Shown here piece by piece: positions 8,858 to 16,925 of a DNA stretch of 49,180 nucleotides; position 1 is the first letter of the stretch; each line of letters opens with the position of its first letter. The notes under the pieces were generated by a model, which saw only the letters and a program-made list of their open reading frames with translations, did no database searches and was not told the DNA's origin. Source of the stretch: Roseburia sp. (GTDB lineage: Bacteria > Bacillota > Clostridia > Lachnospirales > Lachnospiraceae). The DNA lies in assembly GCA_023662875.1 (NCBI GenBank), contig JAMPIG010000016.1:1-49180 (forward strand), read 5' to 3'. The position numbers and the translations under genes were made by a program.

Positions 8858-9878
8858 GACGGTGACGGAGGCTGAGGATATTATAATCAGCGCTCTTTAC
8901 GATATAGGCCTGGAGGGCGCGCAGATCGAGGACAAGATACCGCTGACGGCGCTGGAGAAGGAGCAGATGTTTGTGGATATTCTTCCAGACGGGCCGGAGG
9001 ACGACGGGATAGCCTGGCTGAGTTTTTTTGTGGAGGAAAAGGAGGACGGCTGCCTCGAGCTTCAGGGAGAACTTACGGACGCGGATACGATTCTGGCGAG
9101 GATTCGGGAGGAATTGGAGGAGCTGCGGCTTTTCTGCGAGATCGGAGAGGGGACTGTTACGGCGGACGAGACGGAGGATCTGGATTGGATCAATAACTGG
9201 AAGCAGTATTTCCATCAGTTTTACATCGACGATATTCTGGTAATTCCATCCTGGGAAAAGATAGAGGCGGAAGACAAGGGCAGGATGACGCTGCATATTG
9301 ACCCGGGCACGGCCTTCGGCACGGGAATGCACGAAACCACGCAGCTTTGTATCCGACAGCTGCGGAAGTATGTAACGCCTCAGACCAGGCTGCTGGACGT
9401 TGGGACGGGAAGCGGAATTCTGGCGATCCTTTCGCTGATGTTCGGCGCGGAGCACGCGATGGGGACGGATCTGGATATCTGCGCGGAGGAGGCCGTAGCG
9501 CAGAACTGCGCCGCCAACGGGATTGAGCCGGGCCGGTTCGATATGATGATCGGAAATATAATAACGGACAAGACAGTACAGGACAGAGTGGGGTACGGCT
9601 GTTACGATATTGTGGCGGCAAATATTCTGGCGGAGGTGCTGGTTCCTCTGACGCCGGTGATCGTAAACCATCTGAAACCGGGAGGAATCTATATCATGTC
9701 GGGAATCATAGACGACAAGGAAGAGACGGTAGTAAGGGCTGTAAAGGCGGCGGGGCTGGAAGTTCTTGAGGTAACTTATCAGGGCGAGTGGGTCGGCGTA
9801 ACGGCGAGGAAGGACGGCTGCTGTGAAAGCCAGGCTCGGTGTAATCGGCTTTTCCGAATAGAGGCTTCAGGATTATAG
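8832..9878 (+). CDS. prmA: Ribosomal protein L11 methyltransferase
   Basis: SAM-dependent enzyme that trimethylates ribosomal protein L11 in the cytosol. The product is 348 residues. The N-terminal substrate-recognition domain (FRIKTVTEAEDIIISALY) is followed by DPGTAFGTGMHETT, a PrmA signature. The Rossmann methyltransferase core then shows motif I LLDVGTGSGILA and the catalytic-pocket NILAEVL. The ATG at 8832 is chosen because the family starts with MKW-x-[RE], and GGGAGG at 8818-8823 is 8 nt upstream; the longer open frame upstream is only the repeat array. It is followed by rsmE, a common clostridial pairing. The C-terminal about 20 residues after the core are not conserved-looking. Confidence 0.95.
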   Translation: MKWMRFRIKTVTEAEDIIISALYDIGLEGAQIEDKIPLTALEKEQMFVDILPDGPEDDGIAWLSFFVEEKEDGCLELQGELTDADTILARIREELEELRLFCEIGEGTVTADETEDLDWINNWKQYFHQFYIDDILVIPSWEKIEAEDKGRMTLHIDPGTAFGTGMHETTQLCIRQLRKYVTPQTRLLDVGTGSGILAILSLMFGAEHAMGTDLDICAEEAVAQNCAANGIEPGRFDMMIGNIITDKTVQDRVGYGCYDIVAANILAEVLVPLTPVIVNHLKPGGIYIMSGIIDDKEETVVRAVKAAGLEVLEVTYQGEWVGVTARKDGCCESQARCNRLFRIEASGL

Positions 9879-9937
9879 AATAAAATGGAAAGAGGACAAA
9901 AAACGGGGGAGTAAGATATCTCTGAGGAGGAATTTTT

Positions 9938-10696
9938 GTGTATCAATTTTTCGTAAAACCAGACCAGATTAATGCAGATGACAGGTGTGTCACAATTATC
10001 GGCAGCGACGTCAACCATATTAAGAATGTGCTTCGGATGAAGCCGGGGGAGGAGCTGAGCGTCAGCAACGGGCAGGACGGCCGGGAGTACCGCTGCGGGA
10101 TTGAGGCGCTGGAGGAGGACAGGGTAGTCTGTCGGCTGAGATTTATAAAAGAGGAAAATGTAGAGCTGTCCGCGAAGGTTTTCCTTTTTCAGGCGCTGCC
10201 GAAGGGCGACAAGATGGAGCTGATCGTACAGAAGGCGGTGGAGCTGGGCGTGCACGAGATTATCCCGGTGGCGGCCCGGCGCTGCGTCGTTCGTCTGGAC
10301 GGGAAAAAGGCGACGGCGAAGACGACCCGCTGGCAGGGAATCGCGGAGGCGGCCGCCAAGCAAAGTAAGAGGGGGATCATTCCCCGGGTGAGCGAGGTAA
10401 AGGACTTCCGGGAGGCGGTGAAGGAGGCAGCTGACATGGATGTCAGATTGATTCCCTACGAGCTTGCCGACGGGATGGAGAAGACAAAACGGATTCTGGA
10501 AGGGCTCCGGCCGGGCCAGAGGGCAGCGGTCTTTATCGGTCCGGAGGGCGGCTTTGAGGAGGAGGAAATCCGGCTGGCGGAGGAGAACGGAATCGAGCCC
10601 GTGACGCTGGGGAAAAGAATTCTTCGGACAGAGACCGCCGGGCTTGTCGCGCTCTCCTGGATTGGGTATGTTTTGGAAGGCACAGGGAGCGAATAG
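9938..10696 (+). CDS. rsmE: 16S rRNA (uracil-1498-N3)-methyltransferase
   Basis: SPOUT-class enzyme that methylates N3 of U1498 of 16S rRNA. The product is 252 residues. It uses a GTG start at 9938 with an excellent ribosome site (GAGGAGG, 9924-9930). An N-terminal PUA-like domain (GSDVNHIKNVLRMKPGEEL) is followed by the knotted SAM-binding domain with the family signatures KGDKMELIVQKAVELGV, FIGPEGGF and LGKRILRTETA. Full length. It lies between prmA and a cysteine desulfurase, in a block of translation-related modification genes. Confidence 0.96.
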   Translation: MYQFFVKPDQINADDRCVTIIGSDVNHIKNVLRMKPGEELSVSNGQDGREYRCGIEALEEDRVVCRLRFIKEENVELSAKVFLFQALPKGDKMELIVQKAVELGVHEIIPVAARRCVVRLDGKKATAKTTRWQGIAEAAAKQSKRGIIPRVSEVKDFREAVKEAADMDVRLIPYELADGMEKTKRILEGLRPGQRAAVFIGPEGGFEEEEIRLAEENGIEPVTLGKRILRTETAGLVALSWIGYVLEGTGSE

Positions 10697-10736
10697 CGCG
10701 CATATGCTATGTTATACGGACTTGGAGGAAAAGAAA

Positions 10737-11906
10737 ATGGAAGTGTATCTTGACAATTCCGCTACGACACGCGTCTTTCCGGAGGTGGCGGAATTGATGA
10801 CTAAAATAATGTGCGAAGACTACGGCAACCCTTCCAGCCTTCACAGGAAGGGAGTACAGGCGGAAAACTACCTGCGCCAGGCAAAGGGAACGCTGGCCAG
10901 GCTCCTGAAGGTAAACGAGAAGGAAATTTTCTTTACTTCGGGCGGAACGGAATCGGACAACATGGCGCTGACAGGATGCGCTTTTGCCAACGCCAGGCGG
11001 GGGAGACATATTGTTACGACCCAGGTGGAGCATCCGGCCGTATTGAAAACCTGCGCCTATCTGGAATCCGCCGGTTTCAGGGTGACATACCTGTCAGTTG
11101 ATTCCGCGGGGCGGATTTCCCTGGACGATCTGCGGCAAGCGATAGGTTCGGATACGATCCTGGTGTCCGTCATGCATACGAATAACGAGATCGGCGCGCT
11201 GCAGCCGGTAGCGGAGGCAGGAGCCCTGATCAAGCGTCTGAACCCGAATACGCTGTTTCATGTGGACGCCGTACAGGGCTTCGGCAAGGCGAAGATTTAT
11301 CCGAAGAAGCTGGGAATCGACCTGTTGTCCGCCAGCGGTCATAAGATCCACGGCCCCAAGGGAGTAGGACTTCTCTATATCAACGAGCGGGTAAAAATTC
11401 AGCCTCTGATCTACGGCGGAGGGCAGCAGATGAACCTCCGCTCCGGCACGGACAACGTACCCGGCGCGGCGGGCATGGCGAAGGCGGCGGAGCTGCTTTA
11501 CAATCATTATGAGGACGATCTGGAACGGCTTTATCAGTATAAGAAATATTTTATGGAAGGGGTACGCAGGATCGAAGGGGTACGCATCAACGGCCTGCTT
11601 CCGGGGAACCCGGACGGAAGCGGCACAGCGCCTCATATTGTCAGCGTATCCGTACCCGGGGTAAGAAGCGAGGTACTGCTGCACGCGCTGGAGGAGAAGG
11701 GGATCTATGTATCTGCGGGCAGCGCCTGCGCAGCGCGGAAGCCTCAGCCTTCGGCCACGTTGAAGGCCATCGGCGTGGAGAAACCCCTCCTGGAGTCCAC
11801 GATCCGCTTCAGCTTTTCCGTCTATACGACGAAGGAAGAATTGGACTATACTTTACAGGAAATGTATGATAAAATTCCTATGCTGAGAAGATACGCGCGG
11901 AAGTGA
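10737..11906 (+). CDS. Cysteine desulfurase (NifS/IscS family)
   Basis: PLP enzyme that takes sulfur from cysteine as a persulfide for thiolation or Fe-S cluster assembly. The product is 389 residues, starting MEVYLDNSATTRV, with GGAGG 8 nt upstream of the ATG. PLP-binding Lys203 is in SASGHKIHGPKG. The catalytic Cys331 is in the mobile loop SAGSACAARKPQPS. thiI follows after 112 nt. In Bacillus a dedicated desulfurase (NifZ) next to thiI supplies sulfur for 4-thiouridine, so this copy is probably the ThiI partner rather than the general Fe-S desulfurase. That role is inferred from context. Confidence 0.95.
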   Translation: MEVYLDNSATTRVFPEVAELMTKIMCEDYGNPSSLHRKGVQAENYLRQAKGTLARLLKVNEKEIFFTSGGTESDNMALTGCAFANARRGRHIVTTQVEHPAVLKTCAYLESAGFRVTYLSVDSAGRISLDDLRQAIGSDTILVSVMHTNNEIGALQPVAEAGALIKRLNPNTLFHVDAVQGFGKAKIYPKKLGIDLLSASGHKIHGPKGVGLLYINERVKIQPLIYGGGQQMNLRSGTDNVPGAAGMAKAAELLYNHYEDDLERLYQYKKYFMEGVRRIEGVRINGLLPGNPDGSGTAPHIVSVSVPGVRSEVLLHALEEKGIYVSAGSACAARKPQPSATLKAIGVEKPLLESTIRFSFSVYTTKEELDYTLQEMYDKIPMLRRYARK

Positions 11907-11907
11907 G

Positions 11908-12002
11908 GCCGTGCAGCCTTCTGAAGCGCGCCGGTCAGCGGCAGTAGGACTGAGCTTTTGCAGCGGCTTCAGAGGAAGTGCAGCTCTTTCGAGGCGCACG
12001 GC
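11908..12002 (+). promoter_or_regulatory. Nested inverted repeats in the thiI leader
   Basis: GCCGTGC (11908-11914) pairs with GCACGGC (11996-12002), and inside it CTGAAGC (11921-11927) pairs with GCTTCAG (11966-11972). The whole 112-nt gap could fold as one branched RNA just upstream of the thiI ribosome site. No known riboswitch was recognised. Confidence 0.4.
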
Positions 12003-12018
12003 GAAGAAAGGAATCGAT

Positions 12019-13197
12019 ATGTTTACTTCATTTTTGATAAAATATGCCGAGATCGGCGTAAAGGGGCGGAACCGCTATCTTTTTGAGGATGCGCTGGTTC
12101 ATCAGATCAAATTTTCCCTGAAAAAGTGCGAGGGAAAATTTCTGATCACCAAGGCCCAGGGGCGTATTTATGTAGAGGCTCAGGGGGAGTTTGACTATGA
12201 GGAGACGGTGGAGCATCTGAAGCATGTCTTCGGAATCTCCGGGATCTGTCCTATGGTTTATGTGGAGGACGAGGGCTTTGAAAAGCTCCGGGACAGGGTG
12301 CTCCGGTATATGGACGAGGTCTATCCCGACAAGAGGAAGACCTTTAAGGTGAATTGTCGGCGCGCCCGCAAGGATTATCCCATGGAATCCATGGAGGTAA
12401 ACGCGGCGCTGGGAGAGGCGCTTCTGGAGGCCTATCCCGAGCTGAGCGTCGATGTGCATCAGCCGGAGATATCCCTGAACGTAGAGATCCGGGAGAAGAT
12501 TTATCTCTACTCCGAGGTTATTCCGGGGCCGGGAGGGATGCCCGTGGGGACGGGCGGAAAGGCGATGCTGCTTTTATCCGGCGGCATCGACTCCCCTGTG
12601 GCGGGCTATATGATCGCGAAGCGCGGCGTCAAGATCGACGCGGTATATTTCCACGCGCCGCCCTATACCAGCGACCGGGCGAAGCAGAAGGTAGTCGATC
12701 TGGCCCGGCTGGTTTCCCGGTACACGGGGCCGATTTATCTTCACGTCATCAATTTTACGGACATTCAGCTCTATATCTACGAGAAGTGTCCGCATGAGGA
12801 GCTGACGATCATCATGCGCCGCTATATGATGCGGATCGCCGAGCATATTGCGAAGGAGACGGAGTGTCTGGGGCTGATCACGGGCGAGAGCATCGGGCAG
12901 GTATCCTCTCAGACCATGAGCTCGCTGGCGGCGACGAACGAGGTCTGCGAGCTGCCGGTTTACCGGCCGCTGATCGGATTTGACAAGGAGGAGATCGTAG
13001 CGGTATCGAAGAAGATCGATACCTTTGAGACGTCGATTCTGCCCTTTGAGGACTGCTGTACGATTTTTGTGGCCAAGCATCCCGTGACGAAGCCGAATAT
13101 CAATATTATCCGCCGCCATGAGCGGAATCTGGAGGAGAAAATCGAGGAGCTGGTAGAGGCCGCGCTGGAGGGGGACGAGCTGATTATAGTGGAGTGA
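12019..13197 (+). CDS. thiI: tRNA 4-thiouridine synthase ThiI
   Basis: Adenylates U8 of tRNA and transfers sulfur to make 4-thiouridine; it can also contribute sulfur to the thiazole of thiamine. The product is 392 residues, beginning MFTSFLIKYAEIGVKGRNR after AAAGGA. The order is ferredoxin-like domain, THUMP domain, then the PP-loop pyrophosphatase domain with SGGIDSP starting at residue 187 and the downstream GESIGQVSSQT motif. There is no C-terminal rhodanese domain, as is usual in Firmicutes, so sulfur must come directly from a desulfurase, most likely the one encoded just upstream. Confidence 0.97.
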   Translation: MFTSFLIKYAEIGVKGRNRYLFEDALVHQIKFSLKKCEGKFLITKAQGRIYVEAQGEFDYEETVEHLKHVFGISGICPMVYVEDEGFEKLRDRVLRYMDEVYPDKRKTFKVNCRRARKDYPMESMEVNAALGEALLEAYPELSVDVHQPEISLNVEIREKIYLYSEVIPGPGGMPVGTGGKAMLLLSGGIDSPVAGYMIAKRGVKIDAVYFHAPPYTSDRAKQKVVDLARLVSRYTGPIYLHVINFTDIQLYIYEKCPHEELTIIMRRYMMRIAEHIAKETECLGLITGESIGQVSSQTMSSLAATNEVCELPVYRPLIGFDKEEIVAVSKKIDTFETSILPFEDCCTIFVAKHPVTKPNINIIRRHERNLEEKIEELVEAALEGDELIIVE

Positions 13198-13240
13198 GGG
13201 CGGACGCGGGACGGGGCTGCGGCAGGGACGCCGGCGGGCA

Positions 13241-13355
13241 GCCTGCATTCCCGCTCAGACGCGCTTGCGCTTGGGGGCCGGACGTAGCGGACGCTAAGCT
13301 CGAAAGTACCTCGCTAAGCGCCGACGTCCGGCACAGTCTTCGCGGGAACGCAGGC
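13241..13355. repeat. Nested palindromic intergenic element
   Basis: This 115-bp structure fills the 308-bp gap between thiI and the HPr-like gene. The outer arms are GCCTGCATTCCCGC (13241-13254) and GCGGGAACGCAGGC (13342-13355), 13 of 14 paired. The inner arms are GCCGGACGT (13277-13285) and ACGTCCGGC (13324-13332). CGCTAAGC occurs twice between them. The rest of the gap is GC-rich with no credible gene. Confidence 0.6.
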
Positions 13356-13445
13356 CGTCCGTCGGCTGAGCTGCGGCGAAAGGGAGGCGGGCGCGCGCGG
13401 GCTGGGATTGCGGCGAAGGGACGCCGCCGGGCAGCCATGGGAACG

Positions 13446-13481
13446 AAAAAGGCTCCGGGCGCTGGCGCGTCCGGAGCCTTT
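13446..13481 (-). terminator. Terminator of the HPr-like gene
   Basis: AAAGGCTCCGG and CCGGAGCCTTT form an 11-bp stem with a 12-nt loop. Read on the - strand the stem is followed by a T-run (complement of AAAAA at 13446-13450). Confidence 0.88.
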
Positions 13482-13505
13482 AGTTACGGATTAGAGATGC
13501 AGAGT

Positions 13506-13736
13506 TTAGACGATGTATGCCTTGAGAATGCTCAGGACTTCGTCAACGCCCTCTTCCGCGTGGATGTTCAAGTCGATGGGCTTGGAAAGATCCAGGCTGA
13601 AGATTCCCATGATGGACTTGGCGTCGATGACGTATCTGCCGGACACTAAATCAAAGTCGTAATCAAATTTGGTAATATCATTTACGAAAGATTTTACTTT
13701 GTCGATGGAATTTAAAGAAATCTGTACGGTTTTCAT
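13506..13736 (-). CDS. HPr-like protein lacking the phosphocarrier histidine
   Basis: A 76-residue protein with the HPr fold pattern. The HPr regulatory-serine region is recognisable as VIDAKSIMGIFSLDLSKPIDL, corresponding to NLKSIMGVMSLG in HPr. The first helix, where HPr carries His15 in a HARPA motif, reads SIDKVKSFVND and has no His. It therefore should not carry phosphate from Enzyme I but could keep the Ser-46-type contact surface used with CcpA-like partners. That role is inferred. The start is supported by AGGAGG six nt upstream on the - strand, a promoter at 13775-13803 and its own terminator. It is the only credible - strand gene in the window and is transcribed away from mtaB. Confidence 0.85.
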   Translation of the reverse strand: MKTVQISLNSIDKVKSFVNDITKFDYDFDLVSGRYVIDAKSIMGIFSLDLSKPIDLNIHAEEGVDEVLSILKAYIV

Positions 13737-13774
13737 TGTTGGCCTCCTTTATGGTTTTCATATCTTCTGACTCC

Positions 13775-13803
13775 ATATTAAGGGCTTGGCTTTTAAAAGT
13801 CAA
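13775..13803 (-). promoter_or_regulatory. Promoter of the HPr-like gene with overlapping palindrome
   Basis: On the - strand TTGACT (13798-13803) and TAATAT (13775-13780) are 17 nt apart. The -35 lies in a near-perfect 20-bp palindrome, CTTGGCTTTTAAAAGTCAAG (13785-13804), in the divergent region shared with mtaB. Confidence 0.6.
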
Positions 13804-13836
13804 GGTTAAAACGATACAAAAAATGAGGAGGATCCT

Positions 13837-15342
13837 ATGAAAAGTGTAGCATTGCATAATTTGGGGTGTAAGGTAAATTTTTATGAGATGGAAGTTATGC
13901 AGCAAAAGTTACTGGAAAAGGGATATGAGATTGTAGCCTTTGATCAGAAGGCGGATATTTATATTATAAATACCTGCACGGTTACGAATATTGCGGACAG
14001 GAAGAGCAGGCAGATGCTGCACAGGGCCAGGCAGCTGAACCCGGAGGCTGTGGTAGTAGCGGTCGGGTGCTATGTACAGACGGGGCGGGAAGCGCTGGAG
14101 AAGGACGCAGGGGCGGATCTGATTATCGGAAACAACCGAAAGAAGGATATTGTGACGCTGCTGGAGGAGTATCTGGCCCGGCGGGAAGAAGAGGGGCTTC
14201 GAGGGGAAGAGGAGCTTCGGGAAGAAGAGGGGCTGCGGGGGAAAGAGGAGCTTCGGGAAGAAGAGAAGATTCGAGGGAAAGAGGAGCTTCCGGAAAAAGA
14301 ACGGCGGCTTCAAAAAAGGGGCGCGCTTTGGGAGGCGGTGGTTCCGGATATCAATCGTACCTACGAGTATGAAGAGATGCGGCTGAAGGAAAGCGCGGAG
14401 CATACGCGGGTCTATATCAAGATTCAGGACGGGTGTAATCAGTTTTGTTCCTACTGCGCGATTCCCTACGCCAGAGGGCGGGTGAGGAGCCGTCGGGCGG
14501 AGGATATTCTGGAGGAGATCCGGGGGGTGACGGAGCGGGGGTTCCGGGAGGTAGTGTTGACGGGTATTCATATCAGCTCCTACGGAATCGACCTGGAGGA
14601 GGAAGGCTGGCGGCAGGGCAGGAGTGTGCCGGTGTATCGCGGCGGGAGAAGGGATTACGGCGGCGCGGCGAAGCTCATCGATCTGGTGGAGAGGCTCCAC
14701 GGGATTCCGGGGCTGGAAAGAATCCGCCTGGGTTCGCTGGAGCCCAGGATTATAACGTCGGAGGCGGCGGAGAGGCTGGCGGCGCTGCCGAAGGTCTGCC
14801 CGCATTTTCATCTTTCCCTGCAAAGCGGCTGCGACGCCACGCTGCGGAGGATGAATAGACATTATACTGCCGGGGAATACTATACCAGTGTGCAGCATCT
14901 GCGCAAGGCATTCCAGGAACCGGCGATTACGACGGATGTGATCGTAGGGTTTCCCGGGGAGACGGAGGAGGAATTTGCCGCGACGAAGGAGTTCCTGGAA
15001 AAGGTTGGTTTTTATGAGATGCATATCTTCAAGTATTCGAAGCGACAGGGCACAGCCGCGGCCGGTATGGCGAATCAGGTTTCGGAGAAGGAGAAGGCAG
15101 TCCGGAGCAGGGAGCTGTCGGAGATGGAAAAGCGACAGTCCGCCGCTTTTCGCAGCAGATACATAGGCCGGGTGGCCGAGGTGCTTCTGGAGGATACCGA
15201 GGAGATCGACGGTCAGGTCTGGAGGACGGGGCATACGAAGGATTATGTCCGGGTAGCGGTCAGGGCGGCGGAAGCGCCTTCCGCCAATGAAATCGTAAAA
15301 ATTCCGGTGAGCGGTTTCCTGACAGAAGAAATTCTGCGGTAG
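13837..15342 (+). CDS. mtaB: tRNA t6A37 methylthiotransferase MtaB, with charged repeat insertion
   Basis: Radical-SAM enzyme that converts t6A37 to ms2t6A37 in tRNAs reading ANN codons. The product is 501 residues. The N-terminal UPF0004 domain has its three cluster cysteines at C11, C47 and C78 (LGCKVN, NTCTVT, VGCYVQ). The radical-SAM motif CNQFCSYC gives C200, C204 and C207. A TRAM-like C-terminal domain follows. The start has GAGGAGG upstream. Between the two domains, at about residues 117-160, is a Glu/Arg-rich repetitive insertion (units like [11 protein letters not shown]) not expected in the family; usual MtaB proteins are about 430-450 residues. A second extra segment ([18 protein letters not shown]) lies near residue 265. 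The catalytic core looks intact. Confidence 0.95.
   Translation: MKSVALHNLGCKVNFYEMEVMQQKLLEKGYEIVAFDQKADIYIINTCTVTNIADRKSRQMLHRARQLNPEAVVVAVGCYVQTGREALEKDAGADLIIGNNRKKDIVTLLEEYLARREEEGLRGEEELREEEGLRGKEELREEEKIRGKEELPEKERRLQKRGALWEAVVPDINRTYEYEEMRLKESAEHTRVYIKIQDGCNQFCSYCAIPYARGRVRSRRAEDILEEIRGVTERGFREVVLTGIHISSYGIDLEEEGWRQGRSVPVYRGGRRDYGGAAKLIDLVERLHGIPGLERIRLGSLEPRIITSEAAERLAALPKVCPHFHLSLQSGCDATLRRMNRHYTAGEYYTSVQHLRKAFQEPAITTDVIVGFPGETEEEFAATKEFLEKVGFYEMHIFKYSKRQGTAAAGMANQVSEKEKAVRSRELSEMEKRQSAAFRSRYIGRVAEVLLEDTEEIDGQVWRTGHTKDYVRVAVRAAEAPSANEIVKIPVSGFLTEEILR
14188..14310 (+). repeat. In-frame purine-rich repeat in mtaB
   Basis: GAGG-GCTTCGRGGGAAAGAGGAGCTTCGGGAAGA-type units of about 36 bp recur three times with divergence. 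They encode alternating EEEGLRG and KEELREE blocks in the linker between the UPF0004 and radical-SAM domains. Confidence 0.8.
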
Positions 15343-15424
15343 TCGAGCTTCATCGCTTGAATTTTGCGTGCAAATGAGTTATAGTAAAAAAATAGCAAGT
15401 ACTAAGCGGGGGAATGGGAAGTAT

Positions 15425-15706
15425 ATGCAGGATTTCGGAAACACGCAATATTTAGGGAGCACACAATATTTTAAGGTCGAGACGGAGCCGAGGACGGATG
15501 CCAGCCGGGTGCTGTCCGACGTCTATGAGGCGTTGACGGAGAAGGGCTATAATCCGATTAACCAGATCGTGGGGTACATTATGAGCGGCGACCCTGTTTA
15601 TATCACCAGCTACAAGAACGCGCGCAGCAAGATCATGAAGGTAGAGCGTGATGAGCTGGTAGAGGAATTGCTGACGGAATATATTCACGCGAAAAAATGG
15701 AAATAG
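15425..15706 (+). CDS. ireB: IreB family regulatory phosphoprotein
   Basis: Small cytosolic protein of 93 residues (formerly DUF965/UPF0297). In Enterococcus IreB is phosphorylated on N-terminal threonines by the PASTA kinase IreK and controls cephalosporin resistance and envelope homeostasis. The conserved core is present: [19 protein letters not shown], then [18 protein letters not shown] and [10 protein letters not shown]. The N-terminus contains two Thr-Gln-Tyr-x-x motifs ([11 protein letters not shown]) that could hold the phosphorylated Thr. The ATG at 15425 is chosen because family members start a few residues before this; GGGAAG lies upstream. ruvX follows 10 nt later, as in most Firmicutes. 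Confidence 0.95.
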   Translation: MQDFGNTQYLGSTQYFKVETEPRTDASRVLSDVYEALTEKGYNPINQIVGYIMSGDPVYITSYKNARSKIMKVERDELVEELLTEYIHAKKWK

Positions 15707-15716
15707 GAGGCGGCTC

Positions 15717-16142
15717 ATGCGGATCATGGGGCTTGATTTCGGCTCAAAGACGGTAGGCGTCGCGGTCAGCGACAGCCTGCTTCTGACGGCCCAGGGGCTG
15801 GAAATTATTCGGCGCAAGGAAGAAAACAAACTGCGGCAGACGCTTGCGCGTATCGAAGCCCTGATTGTGGAATACGAGGTGACGGAGATCGTGCTGGGGC
15901 TTCCGAGGAATATGAACGCAACGGAAGGCGACAGGGTGCGACTGACTATGGAATTTAAAGAGAAGCTGGAGCGTCGAACGGGGCTTCCCGTGCATCTTTG
16001 GGACGAACGTCTGACGACGGTTTCCGCCAACAAGGCGATGATGGAGGCAGGCATCCGCCGGGAGAACCGGAAGGAATACGTCGATAAGATCGCAGCGACC
16101 CTGATCCTGCAGGGCTTTCTCGACAGGCGCGGCAAAGTATGA
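15717..16142 (+). CDS. ruvX: RuvX/YqgF pre-16S rRNA nuclease (Holliday-junction resolvase-like)
   Basis: 141-residue RNase H-fold protein. YqgF is essential in many bacteria and processes the 5' end of pre-16S rRNA; it was earlier called a putative Holliday junction resolvase. The first acidic motif is [16 protein letters not shown]. Then come [15 protein letters not shown], the Glu-containing [10 protein letters not shown], and the terminal acidic segment [16 protein letters not shown]. The ATG follows GGAGG. It is co-transcribed with ireB. The DUF1292 gene comes next after a 201-nt gap with two strong hairpins. Confidence 0.95.
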   Translation: MRIMGLDFGSKTVGVAVSDSLLLTAQGLEIIRRKEENKLRQTLARIEALIVEYEVTEIVLGLPRNMNATEGDRVRLTMEFKEKLERRTGLPVHLWDERLTTVSANKAMMEAGIRRENRKEYVDKIAATLILQGFLDRRGKV

Positions 16143-16161
16143 AAATCAGGGATTTTCATAG

Positions 16162-16189
16162 CAATAGAATCAAAAGGATGATTCTATTG
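16162..16189 (+). promoter_or_regulatory. Perfect 10-bp stem-loop after ruvX
   Basis: CAATAGAATC (16162-16171) and GATTCTATTG (16180-16189) pair around an 8-nt loop. A poor T-run follows (TCAAGTACTATT), so termination is possible but uncertain. Confidence 0.5.
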
Positions 16190-16244
16190 TCAAGTACTAT
16201 TGAATTTGAGCCTGCCGTTAGCAGACATGGGTATAAGTATGAGA

Positions 16245-16303
16245 AGAATTTCTAAGGCGTCTGCCGAACTGCGTTCGGCATAGGACGCCGCCTAAGAAAT
16301 TTT
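16245..16303. repeat. Long palindromic intergenic element
   Basis: An inner perfect hairpin TGCCGAAC-TGC-GTTCGGCA (16262-16280) is enclosed by AATTTCTAAGGCGTC (16247-16261) and GACGCCGCCTAAGAAATT (16284-16301), paired apart from small bulges. It resembles dispersed palindromic repeats seen in clostridial genomes; copy number cannot be judged here. Confidence 0.6.
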
Positions 16304-16343
16304 AAATCTCACACGGGAAGAACAGAAAGAAAACGAGGAAAGA

Positions 16344-16619
16344 ATGGCAAAATTAGAGAAGATTGTATTCAACCCGGAGGGGGAAGACCCGGTTGAGTTC
16401 TTTGTACTGGAGCAGACGCGGATCGGCGGGGTAAATTACATCCTGGTTACCGACTTTGAAGAGGGGGATGGGGAGGCCCTGATCTTGAAGGATCTCTCCG
16501 AGGACGGTGAAGAAGAGAGCGTCTTTGCCATCGTGTCGGACGACGAGGAGCTGTCCGCGGTAGCGGGCGTGTTCGAAAACATGATGGACGACGTGGAGTT
16601 TGTGCGGGACGGGGACTAA
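16344..16619 (+). CDS. DUF1292 family protein
   Basis: A 91-residue acidic protein with the DUF1292 (YrzB) pattern: I-V-F-N-P-E-G-E-D-P-V-E-F-F near the N-terminus, then NYILVTDFEEGDGEALILK and FAIVSDDEELSAVAGVFENM. Function is unknown. The order ireB-ruvX-DUF1292 is conserved across Firmicutes (yrzL-yrrK-yrzB in Bacillus), which supports the call. A GAGGAAAGA ribosome site precedes the ATG. Confidence 0.92.
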   Translation: MAKLEKIVFNPEGEDPVEFFVLEQTRIGGVNYILVTDFEEGDGEALILKDLSEDGEEESVFAIVSDDEELSAVAGVFENMMDDVEFVRDGD

Positions 16620-16801
16620 GCTGCCGCGGCGCAGAAGCCCGGCCGCCGCGAAAAAGAAACAGGAACGATACAGCCGAAAGAAATCAAATCGGATCGACCG
16701 GATGAATTCGGGGGACGGTTTTGCGTACTGTGAGGTGGGGAGTGCTCACAGGCGCGGGAAACGCCGTCGTCGGAAGGATTCTGTGCGGAGCCGGAGAAAG
16801 C

Positions 16802-16823
16802 TTTTCCTGCAGGAACAGGAAAA
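16802..16823 (+). promoter_or_regulatory. Hairpin in the 306-bp gap before RNase J
   Basis: TTTTCCTG and CAGGAAAA are perfect 8-bp arms around CAGGAA. The same gap (16620-16925) also holds a CGCGGCG/CGCCGCG stem at 16625-16650 and a GTATACA/TGTATGC repeat at 16847-16868. A TATAAA lies at 16873 without a convincing -35. No gene is credible; the open frames here are low-complexity Arg/Lys/Ser sequence. Confidence 0.45.
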
Positions 16824-16925
16824 CCGGATTTCAGGGCTGTTGCGCAGTATACATTCTGAAGTGTATGCGAATTATAAATTACTCCGCCTGTGAGAGGCCG
16901 GAGACAGAATATGGAGGAAATTTGA

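Noticed and set aside
16600-16893. Possible small basic protein (or Fur remnant) before RNase J
   Set aside because: Low-complexity Arg/Lys/Ser sequence, no metal-binding or helix-turn-helix pattern, and no ribosome site.
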